A stretch of 41,407 nucleotides of DNA from Gemmatimonadota bacterium. Its GTDB lineage: Bacteria; Latescibacterota; UBA2968; UBA8231. Every line of letters starts with the position of its first letter. Position 1 is the stretch's first letter. Both the position numbers and the translations under genes were made by a program. Where the stretch lies: NCBI GenBank assembly GCA_028875335.1, contig JAPPEF010000195.1, forward strand, positions 1 to 41,407, given 5' to 3'. Positions 25,201 through 32,874 of this stretch are shown here, piece by piece. The notes beneath the pieces are model-generated. The model saw only the letters and a program-made list of their open reading frames with translations, did not search any database and was not told the origin of the DNA.

Positions 25201-25479
25201 ACCACCCGGCCAGAGGATTTCTACTGGTCCTTGAACAAAACGAGGATCGACCTGGAGGACACCGAGACGGTCGCGGCCCTGTCCGTGCAATTGTCCGGCC
25301 CCATTCCCAATTTTGCCCGCTTTGAGGTCAGCTTGGACGAGGACGCATGGCAGGAGAGCGACCCGTCTTTCGAGTGGAAACTGCGCCCGGGCAGAAACGC
25401 GCTGCGGGCAAAAGCGGTCAATACCATGGGCCTCCAAGGCCCTGTCAATCGGGTCGTACTCGAGTATCGCAGCAATTGA
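22297..25479 (+). pseudogene. propeller-transglutaminase-like protein interrupted by one amber codon
   Basis: Reading through TAG 24775-24777 gives one continuous frame of 1060 positions. Residues 1-20 are a signal peptide. Residues about 40-420 are propeller blades (GPEGDIYLGARRAYD, ADGLIYGGGGEEGG). Then comes a beta-rich middle, and near 780-865 a transglutaminase-like core: LALGMC818THYAAVFA, stop at 827, CAAALGYHTRPL, then H844 (DHHCLTEIW) and D861 (WILQDPG), the expected Cys-His-Asp order. The stop falls inside the catalytic helix, where CAG (Gln) would fit. As it stands, translation ends 8 residues after the catalytic Cys. The rest (to 25479) is open and well conserved in style, so the mutation is recent or a sequencing error. 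Confidence 0.8.
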
Positions 25480-25581
25480 GCGCGTGGCCCGCATCCCGAA
25501 CCGATATATATCAGCAGAGGCGAGGCTTCTGCACGAATTGCCGTGGTGACTCCGGGGACGGTCGTCTCCTAGGCATTCGCC

Positions 25582-25618
25582 TTGCATCTTGATTGAATGT
25601 TATTACAATAGTGACAAC
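25582..25618 (+). promoter_or_regulatory. promoter and operator of the AbrB/Doc operon
   Basis: TTGCAT (25582-25587), a 16-base spacer, TACAAT (25604-25609). Overlapping the -10 is the imperfect palindrome GTTATTACAATAGTGACAAC (25599-25618), placed where an AbrB-type antitoxin would autoregulate. The ribosome site AGGAGG starts four bases later. Confidence 0.5.
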
Positions 25619-25633
25619 AACAGGAGGTGCTTC

Positions 25634-25861
25634 ATGGTCGAACTCAAAGTCCGCAAATTCGGCAACTCGCTCGGTGTCGTCCTCCCCAAGGAGGTCGTCA
25701 ACCGGCTGCGCACCAAAGACGGGGATCCTCTATTCCTGATCGAAGGTCCGGACGGCAGCTATCAGATGACGCCCTACGATCCCACCTTTGCAAAGAAGCT
25801 AGCAAAGGCCGAAGAGATCCTCGACCGCTATCGCAACACGCTCCACGTTCTGGCCCAGTGA
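25634..25861 (+). CDS. AbrB/MazE-like antitoxin
   Basis: 75 residues. The N-terminal half is a swapped-hairpin DNA-binding domain: VELKVRKFGNSLGVVLPKEVVNRL, then DPLFLIEGPDGSYQMTPYD (quoted as two segments of the same domain). The C-terminal helix (AKKLAKAEEILDRYRNTLHVL) should wrap and inhibit the toxin. ATG 25634 has AGGAGG at 25622-25627. The stop overlaps the start of the Doc gene (GTGA). Pairing of an AbrB-type antitoxin with Doc replaces the textbook Phd. Confidence 0.88.
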   Translation: MVELKVRKFGNSLGVVLPKEVVNRLRTKDGDPLFLIEGPDGSYQMTPYDPTFAKKLAKAEEILDRYRNTLHVLAQ

Positions 25862-26256
25862 CGGAACCGGTTTGGATTGACGCACGCGACGCGCTGATGC
25901 TGCACGACCGACTGCTCGCGCTGCACGGCGGCGCGGCGGGGGTGCGTGACGACGGCTTGTTGCAATCGGCTCTGGCCCGACCACAGCAACACTACGCCTA
26001 TGCGGACACACCCGATCTCATCGAAATGGCTACCGCCTATACGGCAGGCATCGTGCGCAACCATCCATTTGTTGATGGCAACAAGCGCACCGGCTTTGTA
26101 GTCGGAATCTTGTTTTTGGAGTTGAACGGCTATCGCTTCACCGCCACGCAAGAAAGCGCGGCTCAAGCCGTTATCGCGCTGGCGGCTGGGACACTTGATG
26201 AAGCGGGCTATGCGTCTTTCCTGCGCGCGAACACCGAAGTGCAACGCGAAAAATAA
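25858..26256 (+). CDS. doc: Doc-type Fic-fold toxin
   Basis: 132 residues of the death-on-curing family. The Fic motif reads HPFVDGNKRTGF (about residues 63-74), with Lys in place of the second Gly of classic Fic proteins, as in P1 Doc, which phosphorylates EF-Tu and halts translation. The opening EPVWIDARDALMLHDRLLALHGG and the GVRDDGLLQSALARPQ segment are also typical. The start is GTG 25858, overlapping the antitoxin stop by four bases, so the two are translationally coupled. It is a second, unrelated use of the Fic fold in this window. Confidence 0.9.
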   Translation: MTEPVWIDARDALMLHDRLLALHGGAAGVRDDGLLQSALARPQQHYAYADTPDLIEMATAYTAGIVRNHPFVDGNKRTGFVVGILFLELNGYRFTATQESAAQAVIALAAGTLDEAGYASFLRANTEVQREK

Positions 26257-26301
26257 TAACAGCGCATTAGCACAACTCATCCACCGCTTAAAAGCAGCCT
26301 A

Positions 26302-26330
26302 TTGCGCCGCCTATCCGCCCGCTGTATCTT
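26302..26330 (+). promoter_or_regulatory. promoter block, copy B (leaderless type)
   Basis: TTGCGC (26302-26307), 17-base spacer, TATCTT (26325-26330). From 26299 to the ATG it aligns base for base with copy A (20932-20972) apart from four substitutions and a two-base gap. Eight bases separate the -10 from ATG 26339. Confidence 0.6.
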
Positions 26331-26338
26331 GCCCCACC

Positions 26339-26407
26339 ATGAATTTACGCCTCAGCATCGTCGCCCAGAGCTTTATTCCCCTCTGCAAAGCGCATCTCCT
26401 CGCATGA
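26339..26407 (+). CDS. predicted leaderless upstream ORF, 22 codons
   Basis: ATG 26339 to TGA 26405-26407 encodes 22 residues starting MNLRLSIVAQ. Its stop overlaps the start of the transporter gene as ATGA (26404-26407), the classic sign of translational coupling. The transporter has no purine-rich ribosome site of its own. Start at the promoter-defined transcript end implies leaderless translation. Confidence 0.45.
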   Translation: MNLRLSIVAQSFIPLCKAHLLA

Positions 26408-27858
26408 ACAAAGTCGATATTCCGCCGCCCGAAGGCGTCTTCGCCCAGTCTTGGTCGCTGAAGAAAGTTTTCGGTATGCTCGCCGTCTTCGGCCCAGCGG
26501 CCATCGTCGCCTCGGTCGCCATCGGCGCTGGCGAGACCATCGTCGTGGTGCGGGCCGGTGCTTGGGCCGGCTATGGCTTGTTGTGGATGGTCTTGCTCAG
26601 TTGTCTGGTCAAAGGCGTCTTCTTCACCTATCTGATCGGTCGCTACACAGCCGTCAGCGGCGAACTGATCGGCCACCGCCTCGTGCGCTTACCCGGACCG
26701 CGCGGATGGCTGCTGTTGACCATTTTGCTGTTTGAGATGATCGGCGCGCCCCTCGCCTGGGTGCCTGTCTCCAAGCCCTGCGGCGATCTCTTTCACTTCT
26801 TGTTGCGCGACATGCTGCCCGCTGGCGAGGAAGAAGTCTTCTGGGAAAACGCCATAACTTCGGCCTTTATTGCCTTGGCGCTGTTCTTTGGCATCCGCCT
26901 GTCCTTTGAACGCCTCGAAAAGCAACAACTCCTCATCTGCGGAATCCTAGTCACGGGCACCATCGCCGGCACCCTCATCGTGCGTCCAGACTTTATCGCG
27001 GCGCTTGTGGGGACTTTCCGCTTCGGCGACCTACCGCCCTTCCCAGAGTGGGCACCCGCGGACACCGTCGCGCATCCGCTGCTGACATTGGGCACCACCT
27101 TTGGCTACGTCGGCGGCGGGGTCATTAGCTATATCGCTTACGCCAATTGGGTCGGCCTGCACAAGTGGGGGTTGACGGGCCACCAAGATATCGAGGCCAT
27201 CCGCGACCGCGCCTTCCACAGCGAGACCATCGATTACCTACCCGACGATCCCCAGCAAATCCACCGCCTGCGGCAACGCGTGGCACCGCTGCGCTGGGAC
27301 GTGGCACTCGGAGCGCTAGTCCTCTTCATCGTCACCGCGGCCTTTATGATTTCCGGAGCGGCCGTGCTCTTCCCGCTCGAAACCCGCTTTGAGGGCTGGA
27401 ACTTGCTGACGCACCAAGCCCACGTCTGGCGGCAGATTCATCCGAGCTTGGTGTGGATTTACTACGTCTGCATCCTCGCCGCGCTGTGGGGCACCCTGCA
27501 AGCCCTGCCCGAAATCTACGCCCGCGTAGCCCAAGAATTTCTCTCCGCCCGCTGGCCCGACCGCACTTGGGAGTACCAGGCGATCAAGCGCGTCATCTGC
27601 CTCTACATCTTCGCCACCACCATGCTCATCGTCTGGAACAACATCCCCTTTGACATCCTGACCCAGATCGCCGGTTTCCTCATCGCCAATCTAGCTATTG
27701 CCATGATGATGGTGGCAGCCATCTATCTCAACTTCAAGCTACCCGCCTCCTACCGCACCCGCGCCTGGGTCCTCATCGGCGCGGTGCTTTCGACCGTGGT
27801 ACTGATCGCCTCGTCCGCCGTCAGCGGTTGGGGCTTGTTGGGCAAACTCAGCGGCTAA
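26404..27858 (+). CDS. divergent NRAMP-family (SLC11-like) membrane transporter
   Basis: 484 residues with about 11 hydrophobic segments. The first reads FGPAAIVASVAIGAGETIVV, the position of NRAMP helix 1, but the metal-binding DPGN is replaced by GAGE. The helix-6 region reads GGGVISYIAYANWVG, lacking the usual MPH. A long hydrophilic loop (about residues 260-300) lies after helix 6. Canonical NRAMPs take up Mn2+/Fe2+ with protons; with the altered site the substrate may be different. ATG 26404 overlaps the upstream mini-ORF. Its stop overlaps by four bases the stop of the convergent oxidoreductase gene. Confidence 0.78.
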   Translation: MNKVDIPPPEGVFAQSWSLKKVFGMLAVFGPAAIVASVAIGAGETIVVVRAGAWAGYGLLWMVLLSCLVKGVFFTYLIGRYTAVSGELIGHRLVRLPGPRGWLLLTILLFEMIGAPLAWVPVSKPCGDLFHFLLRDMLPAGEEEVFWENAITSAFIALALFFGIRLSFERLEKQQLLICGILVTGTIAGTLIVRPDFIAALVGTFRFGDLPPFPEWAPADTVAHPLLTLGTTFGYVGGGVISYIAYANWVGLHKWGLTGHQDIEAIRDRAFHSETIDYLPDDPQQIHRLRQRVAPLRWDVALGALVLFIVTAAFMISGAAVLFPLETRFEGWNLLTHQAHVWRQIHPSLVWIYYVCILAALWGTLQALPEIYARVAQEFLSARWPDRTWEYQAIKRVICLYIFATTMLIVWNNIPFDILTQIAGFLIANLAIAMMMVAAIYLNFKLPASYRTRAWVLIGAVLSTVVLIASSAVSGWGLLGKLSG

Positions 27859-29012
27859 CTCGCACCCCGGCCCAATCGGCAATCTTCGGCAGCGAGCCAC
27901 TCCGCATACGGGCGCGGCATGGAACTGGGCAGGCCCATGCCGTGTTCCTCGCGCCAGCGCAAGAGCGGATGCTCGCGTTCTGCTTGTGGCAAATCCACGC
28001 GCTGACCGCGCGCCCCCGACTCGAAAATCCCCATCAATATCTCTAGCACGTGGCGACCGGCCTCGCCCGAGCACTCATGCGCACGGTCCTCGTCGAGCGC
28101 CTGCACGTACTCGTCGGTGAACTGATAGTCCTCCACAGCAGCCGGGCCCGCTGGGTCGTAGTGCTCCGGCACTAAGGGGGCGAGCGGCTGCCACTCGGTT
28201 CGGCCAGGGGCAAAGTGCGGCGTAGACAAAAACCACGGGGCACCGCTCTTCCAGTAGAGTCGGCCCTCAGTGCCGTAGATCTCGATCATATAGGCCGTTG
28301 AATCCACCTTGGGGAAGCGGTGCTGCAAGAGGGTGCCCGAAATCCCGCAGTCAAAGGCAAGGGCCGCGGTCACGTGCTCACCGGCGATGTAGCCCATGCC
28401 GCTCGGCGACGGCACCACATCCTCGGGAGTGATCGGTCGGCCATCGGTCAAGGCCACGGCTTGCACACTCCGCACCGGCCCGACCACGCCGAGCATGGCA
28501 TTGAGCGAGTGCGTGGCGATATTCATCAGGCCGTAGCCTCCGTAGTAGCCCTTGCCACTGCCCTGCACATAGCGCAACTCGCCGATTCGGCCCTCGGCAA
28601 TCGCCGCTTTAACCGCTTGCAGTGCGCCGCCGCTGCGCCCTTGGTGATGCACGGCCACTTGCACCCCTTTCTCCGCGGCTTTGGCCAACACTGCATCGGC
28701 CTCGGCCAAGGTCGTGCAAATCGGCTTCTCAATGTCGATGTGGACTCCGTGCTCCAGCACTCGCATAGCCAGCGGATAGTGGAACTCGGTGCCCGTGGGA
28801 ATGGCGACAATGTCCGGGGCCTCGGCCTCGATCATCCGGTCGAGGTCGTCGTAGCGAGCCACAACCCCCAGCTCGTCGCCGAGTTCCGCCAACCGCTCGG
28901 GCACAAGGTCGCACAGAGCTACAACCTCGGTGCGGGGATGCTGATGGTACGCGCGGCCTGCGGCCGTGCCGCGGCCGCGGCAGCCCAAAATAGCAACTCG
29001 GTATTGTTGCAT
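27855..29012 (-). CDS. Gfo/Idh/MocA-family oxidoreductase
   Basis: 385 residues. Rossmann motif VAILGCRGRGTAAG near residues 6-19, a slight variant of GxGxxG, and the E-K-P motif in HIDIEKPICTT (about residues 95-97). The C-terminal domain contains GLMNIATHSLNAMLG, with the His expected at the sugar-binding site. The length and the tail WREEHGMGLP fit the longer, planctomycete-like branch of the family, but the substrate is unknown. ATG 29012 is preceded by AAAGGAG. It is the last gene of a long minus-strand train and ends against the transporter gene. Confidence 0.9.
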   Translation of the reverse strand: MQQYRVAILGCRGRGTAAGRAYHQHPRTEVVALCDLVPERLAELGDELGVVARYDDLDRMIEAEAPDIVAIPTGTEFHYPLAMRVLEHGVHIDIEKPICTTLAEADAVLAKAAEKGVQVAVHHQGRSGGALQAVKAAIAEGRIGELRYVQGSGKGYYGGYGLMNIATHSLNAMLGVVGPVRSVQAVALTDGRPITPEDVVPSPSGMGYIAGEHVTAALAFDCGISGTLLQHRFPKVDSTAYMIEIYGTEGRLYWKSGAPWFLSTPHFAPGRTEWQPLAPLVPEHYDPAGPAAVEDYQFTDEYVQALDEDRAHECSGEAGRHVLEILMGIFESGARGQRVDLPQAEREHPLLRWREEHGMGLPSSMPRPYAEWLAAEDCRLGRGAS

Positions 29013-29031
29013 GGTGCAATCTCCTTTCGCG

Positions 29032-29706
29032 TCATTTTTGATCGATTAACTCGGCCTTTTTCCAATACGCAGCAAAGTGCCGGCGCAGCCACGCCAGCGG
29101 CGCAAAGCGCAGCGCATTAAAGCCCCCCCAAGACCAGCGCAGCGGCCACTCTTCCCGGCCAGTGAGCCGTTGAAAAAACCGTTTGCGCTCCGCGCCCGCC
29201 AACTCCACCTCGACGCTGAGCCGCGCCAATTCGCGATCGTACGTCCCCTCCATGAGCATGCGGGCGTGCCGCGCGACCTTTTCCGGCTCCAGCACCGCTA
29301 CCCGCGGGCACACCATACCAGCCTCGCGCCGCACAAAGGCGCGAATTTGCGCCGACGGAAAATCGCCTTGATGCGCAATAGCTTGGCGGGCGATCGAAAC
29401 CGGGTTCATCGCCCCGTACGTGCGGCAGATCAGCGGGCGCACCGGATAGATAGTACAGCTATGGTCCGCGCCGAGAAAGGGACAGCGGCGAGGCCGCTCC
29501 TCAGTAAAGTTCAGCAACTCCTGGCGACGCTGCGGGGAAAAGTGCTTCTCCACATAGGCGACGATGTGGACGTATTCGGCCCGGTAGAGCGGAAACATGG
29601 TGGCGTAGTAATTGTCGAACTCCTCGTCCGTGAGCCAGCAGCAATCGCCCGTACCAGCACATCGCGTCGCCGGAACTTGCTCGTATAGCACCTCTAGGTC
29701 GCGCAT
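29032..29706 (-). CDS. YkgJ-family cysteine-cluster protein
   Basis: 224 residues with the zinc/iron-chelating YkgJ (UPF0153) cysteine pattern: C16 and the pair C22-C23 (CAGTGDCCWLT), then CPFLGADHSC and TIYPVRPLICRTYG. These eight-Cys-type domains are thought to bind a metal centre; their reaction is not established. A late Cys (GMVCPR) belongs to the same set. The C-terminal 80 residues are basic and Trp-rich and not part of the domain. ATG 29706 has AGGAGG just upstream. It follows the ceramidase-like gene by 18 bases. Confidence 0.85.
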   Translation of the reverse strand: MRDLEVLYEQVPATRCAGTGDCCWLTDEEFDNYYATMFPLYRAEYVHIVAYVEKHFSPQRRQELLNFTEERPRRCPFLGADHSCTIYPVRPLICRTYGAMNPVSIARQAIAHQGDFPSAQIRAFVRREAGMVCPRVAVLEPEKVARHARMLMEGTYDRELARLSVEVELAGAERKRFFQRLTGREEWPLRWSWGGFNALRFAPLAWLRRHFAAYWKKAELIDQK

Positions 29707-29724
29707 AACTCCTCCTGTTGTAAG

Positions 29725-31011
29725 CTAGCGCACCTTTGCAATCAACGCCGCGGCTCGCTGCCGTACCAGCGACTCGCTCTCCGGCGCGATCATCTGCACG
29801 CTCGGATAGAACTTGTAGGCTAGGTCGATCTCGTAACCGCCGCGCGCGTGCTCGTCGGCCGTGGGCACGTAGCCAATGCAGCCATTGGCAAAGCCGCACA
29901 AGACGGCTGGCTCATGTGCGGCCTCCAAGTCGAGCTGATAGCGGGCGAATATCTCCCCTTCCATCCCCAAAAGCACCAACTCGCCTAACGCTAACGCCTG
30001 CATCTCAAAGGACTGCACCTGAGCGCGCTCCGAGCCAGCCCGCACCCATTTGCACATAGCCATAGCCCATTCAAACTGCGCCTTGGCTACCTCGCTGCCC
30101 CGCGCCAAACGAGTCCGCAGGTGCCATTTGAGTTTCCCAACCTCAGCGCGCCAGCGCGTCGGCGGGGATTGCAACGGCAAATCCAACCGCTCATGCGCCC
30201 AGCTTATCGATGCAGTCTCCAAAGGCTCAGCCGCATCCCGCCCCTCCAGCACGGCCTGCCCCAACTCCTGCCCCAACGCCTCGACGTCTGCAAACGATCC
30301 GCTGGTTATCCGCGGGTTGACATCGCCGCAGGCACCGTTGATAAAGAGTGCTCTATCGCCGGTCTGCTCCTCGATGTGACGCGCCGCCGCACCGGCAAAG
30401 TCTCCGCTGATCTGGAGGTTGTCGTGGCCCAAGACCACCGGATGACAGGCGTGGTTGAAGAGCGTAACTCCTGTGCCATCGGCAGCGACAAAGCGCAGTA
30501 CGTGCGCGTAGGGCACGACCGGACCAGCGGGATTTTGCCCGATCCGCGTGCCCTGCGAGTGCGGCTCGCGGCGATTGATGCCGATCTGAACTCTAGGACG
30601 CGCATAGTACAAGCGGCCCGGTCGGCTATCAGCGGCAGCAGCTACCACTGCCTCGACCACGGCGTCCGCAACTTGCTCCAAGTAGTAGCAGTCGATGCGA
30701 CCCATGCCCCTGAAAGGGAAGGTCAGCGGACCGGCGTGGGTGTGGGAGGCACAGACCATGATGGCTGCGTCTTCAATGCCAGTAGCGCGCCTTATCTTCT
30801 CCCGAATCCTCCGCACGGCGTCCGCGTCCAACCCCACCAAATCGACGGCGACAAGAGCGATCCGCGCCGCACCACAGCCGCAGACGAGGGCCTTGGCCAT
30901 GAGGCGATCGCGGATGTGCGTGGCCCCGGACCGCCGTCCCCAGTACCCGCCCATTGCGATGCCAACCGGCGGCGTGATGTCGGCCGCAGCCGCGCCAAAG
31001 TGCAAAGTCAC
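29725..31011 (-). CDS. neutral/alkaline ceramidase-like hydrolase
   Basis: 428 residues resembling the N-terminal catalytic domain of neutral ceramidases. It opens FGAAAADITPPVGIAMGGY, and has zinc-site motifs SHTHAGP (about residue 89) and FNHACHPVVLG (about 188), followed by NGACGDVNP. True ceramidases are exported and about 650-750 residues; this one has no signal peptide and lacks the C-terminal Ig-like domain, as do many environmental homologues whose substrates are untested. The ATG overlaps the stop of the previous gene (ATGA, 31008-31011), so it is translationally coupled to the transpeptidase-like gene. Confidence 0.85.
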   Translation of the reverse strand: MTLHFGAAAADITPPVGIAMGGYWGRRSGATHIRDRLMAKALVCGCGAARIALVAVDLVGLDADAVRRIREKIRRATGIEDAAIMVCASHTHAGPLTFPFRGMGRIDCYYLEQVADAVVEAVVAAAADSRPGRLYYARPRVQIGINRREPHSQGTRIGQNPAGPVVPYAHVLRFVAADGTGVTLFNHACHPVVLGHDNLQISGDFAGAAARHIEEQTGDRALFINGACGDVNPRITSGSFADVEALGQELGQAVLEGRDAAEPLETASISWAHERLDLPLQSPPTRWRAEVGKLKWHLRTRLARGSEVAKAQFEWAMAMCKWVRAGSERAQVQSFEMQALALGELVLLGMEGEIFARYQLDLEAAHEPAVLCGFANGCIGYVPTADEHARGGYEIDLAYKFYPSVQMIAPESESLVRQRAAALIAKVR

Positions 31012-31529
31012 TGCTGCGGCCCCTCTCTCCAGTTGGCGGGCAGAACCACAAGCGTTGTGCCCGGACCGCAGGCATTGTATAACGCGAGCAAATCAGCGAC
31101 TCCGATTTGCAGATCCATAGCACCTCGGCGGTGCCACGCTGGACTGGCGTAGATCAGCAGCCCGCTCGCGAAATACAAGGCACTGGTGGCCGAGGCGTCG
31201 GTGACCAAATTCTGTTCCCAGTCAAACGGGCTGGGCACCAAGCCGCGCCAAGGGTTGCTAGGTCGATAGCGCCGCAACCGGGCCTCGAGCGAGGATTGCA
31301 CCGACGGCTGCGTCCCGAGGGAGTCGGCCGCGAGCGGCACGCGCCGCAAGAGCGCCTTCCCGTGCATCAACCGCAACTCGCCCGCGCCCCGATCCACCAG
31401 CAAGTACGGCGCGTCCGCTTCTATGGCCTGCAACCAAGCCCGCAGCGCGGCGTTGACATAGGCCAAGTCCTCAGCCGACGCCACACTCGCGCCGCACGCA
31501 AAGGCCCAGAACAACGCTAGGTGCTTCAT
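31008..31529 (-). CDS. YkuD-like protein lacking the catalytic motif
   Basis: 173 residues. MKHLALFWAFACGASVASA is a signal peptide. APYLLVDRGAGELRLMHGK matches in layout the TPYIVINTQDNLILLREGE segment of the preceding transpeptidase, and the ends align too: LIYASPAWHRRGAMDLQIG against MIHGTLFEINLGKSITHGC (in part). The IHG is IYA and the HGC nucleophile motif is MDL, so no cysteine nucleophile exists. It is probably a catalytically dead paralogue, perhaps a substrate-binding or regulatory partner. ATG 31529 overlaps the upstream stop (TGATG), and its own stop overlaps the ceramidase start. Confidence 0.6.
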   Translation of the reverse strand: MKHLALFWAFACGASVASAEDLAYVNAALRAWLQAIEADAPYLLVDRGAGELRLMHGKALLRRVPLAADSLGTQPSVQSSLEARLRRYRPSNPWRGLVPSPFDWEQNLVTDASATSALYFASGLLIYASPAWHRRGAMDLQIGVADLLALYNACGPGTTLVVLPANWREGPQQ

Positions 31530-32122
31530 CAGTAGATAAAGACCGGCCAACCTATTTCGACGGCTTCGTACAGATACTCCAAATCCTCGTTGCCCACCCG
31601 GACGCAGCCGTGGGTGATGCTCTTGCCCAAGTTGATTTCAAAGAGCGTGCCGTGAATCATAAAATCCTTGAGAAAGTACAAGGCGTACGACCCCAAGACC
31701 CCGCGCTGGAACCGCCGAGGATCCTCGGCGAAAATGGGGATCTCCTCGTCGTTTTCGACGAAGTACCAAGTTGGCCGGGTCCACAGGGGGTCGGCGACTT
31801 TGCGGCGGATGGCGAATCGGCCCTTGGGGGTGTCGAAGGTCCAGCGATGCCATCGCTTGGCACCTTCGAGCTTGCGGCCACTGCCCGTTGCACAAGCGGC
31901 TTGGCGCAACACCTGCTCTCCTTCGCGGAGCAGGATTAGATTGTCTTGGGTATTGATGACAATGTAGGGCGTAGCTAGATCGCGGCGCTCAATGGCTTGC
32001 ACCAGTTGCTGGTGCTCTAACGAGAGCGCGGACGCACGCGCGGTGGACGGCCCCCACAGTAGCGCGCAAAAAAACAAAGCGACCGGGAGCAACTCCCGGC
32101 CGCCTGTGATTAGAGCTTGCAA
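31529..32122 (-). CDS. L,D-transpeptidase (YkuD domain), periplasmic
   Basis: 197 residues. A signal peptide-like start (about residues 1-31, ending STARASA) is followed by the YkuD domain: IHGT with H157, and S168-I-T-H171-G-C173-V-R175-V, the complete HxGT...SxGCxR-type catalytic signature. Such enzymes crosslink peptidoglycan stem peptides or attach lipoproteins to them. The start is TTG 32122; no ATG exists before the domain. It begins 10 bases after the lipoprotein gene and ends overlapping an inactive paralogue, so a cell-envelope operon is likely. Confidence 0.87.
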   Translation of the reverse strand: MQALITGGRELLPVALFFCALLWGPSTARASALSLEHQQLVQAIERRDLATPYIVINTQDNLILLREGEQVLRQAACATGSGRKLEGAKRWHRWTFDTPKGRFAIRRKVADPLWTRPTWYFVENDEEIPIFAEDPRRFQRGVLGSYALYFLKDFMIHGTLFEINLGKSITHGCVRVGNEDLEYLYEAVEIGWPVFIY

Positions 32123-32132
32123 TGGCGCGTGC

Positions 32133-32756
32133 TCAGAAGCGCTCGTACCAAGGGCGCATCTCCTCGACCAGCGCGTAGTATCTATCCACGGCCACTATCA
32201 CGCCATCGGCGACCTCAGTAGCCTTCTGATCCGCGCTGTCGGCGAGGGACTCGGCATCGGGGAAATGCTCGCTGTCCACCGCGGCTTCGGCCGCGTCTAG
32301 ATCGGCGTCGGCCGTGCTTAACTCGGCGCGCAATTCCTCAATATCGGCCTCCGTGCCCTTGCCCGCCGGAGCTTCCTCTAGGCTAGTATATGCGGCAGCA
32401 ATCGCATCGCGGGCCGCGGCAATCGCAGCTTCGGCCGAATCCCGCTGGCGTTTCTTTTCGGCTTCCGCAGACGACTCTGCCCGCATGGCTTTGGTCTTGG
32501 CATCGGCGATTTGCGCTCGCGCCTGCTCAAAGTCCTTGAAGAGGAAAAAGCGCTCAGCTTCGGTGTTGGTCGTTGCTTCGGCTTCGCTGTACGCGCGTTG
32601 TGCGGCCGCGTACTCGTCGGTGGCAAAGCGCTCGGCACCAACGCCTTGGGCCGAGTCGAGGGCTTGCTTGGCCGCATCTAGCTCGGCTGTGGGGGGGTCG
32701 TCACAGCCCGCCAAAACCGCGACGGCGACAAACAGCGATATTGCCCGCATTTTCAT
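32133..32756 (-). CDS. Ala/Glu-rich helical lipoprotein (DUF4398-like)
   Basis: 207 residues. MKMRAISLFVAVAVLAGC ends in a clear lipobox (LAGC, Cys18), so it is a lipoprotein; Asp at +2 would favour the inner membrane if E. coli rules held. The rest is a long alanine/glutamate-rich helical stretch with repeats of the A-x-x-A-Y-x-x-A-E type (DEYAAAQRAYSEAEA), resembling DUF4398 and other periplasmic coiled coils. ATG 32756 has AAGGTGG upstream. It has its own promoter and heads the transpeptidase genes, suggesting an envelope-spanning or peptidoglycan-linked role. Confidence 0.8.
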   Translation of the reverse strand: MKMRAISLFVAVAVLAGCDDPPTAELDAAKQALDSAQGVGAERFATDEYAAAQRAYSEAEATTNTEAERFFLFKDFEQARAQIADAKTKAMRAESSAEAEKKRQRDSAEAAIAAARDAIAAAYTSLEEAPAGKGTEADIEELRAELSTADADLDAAEAAVDSEHFPDAESLADSADQKATEVADGVIVAVDRYYALVEEMRPWYERF

Positions 32757-32782
32757 GGTCCACCTTCCTGAATTTGAACGTT

Positions 32783-32838
32783 CTGTGCTTCCCTATATAA
32801 TCAGAGACAATCTAAAGGGAAGCACAGGGAATTGTCAA
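32783..32838 (-). promoter_or_regulatory. promoter with 12-base operator-like inverted repeat
   Basis: On the minus strand TTGACA (32838-32833) is followed after 17 bases by TTAGAT (32815-32810), or after 18 by TAGATT. CTGTGCTTCCCT (32783-32794) and AGGGAAGCACAG (32816-32827) are exact reverse complements 21 bases apart, bracketing the -10 and predicted start. The gene begins at 32756. Confidence 0.6.
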
Positions 32839-32874
32839 GCGCAAACAGGGTGCAGTAGCACGGCTTGGCACCCC

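Noticed and set aside
30121..31152. Plus-strand frame opposite the ceramidase-like gene
   Set aside because: No domain pattern or start signal; the minus-strand gene has zinc motifs and coupled starts.
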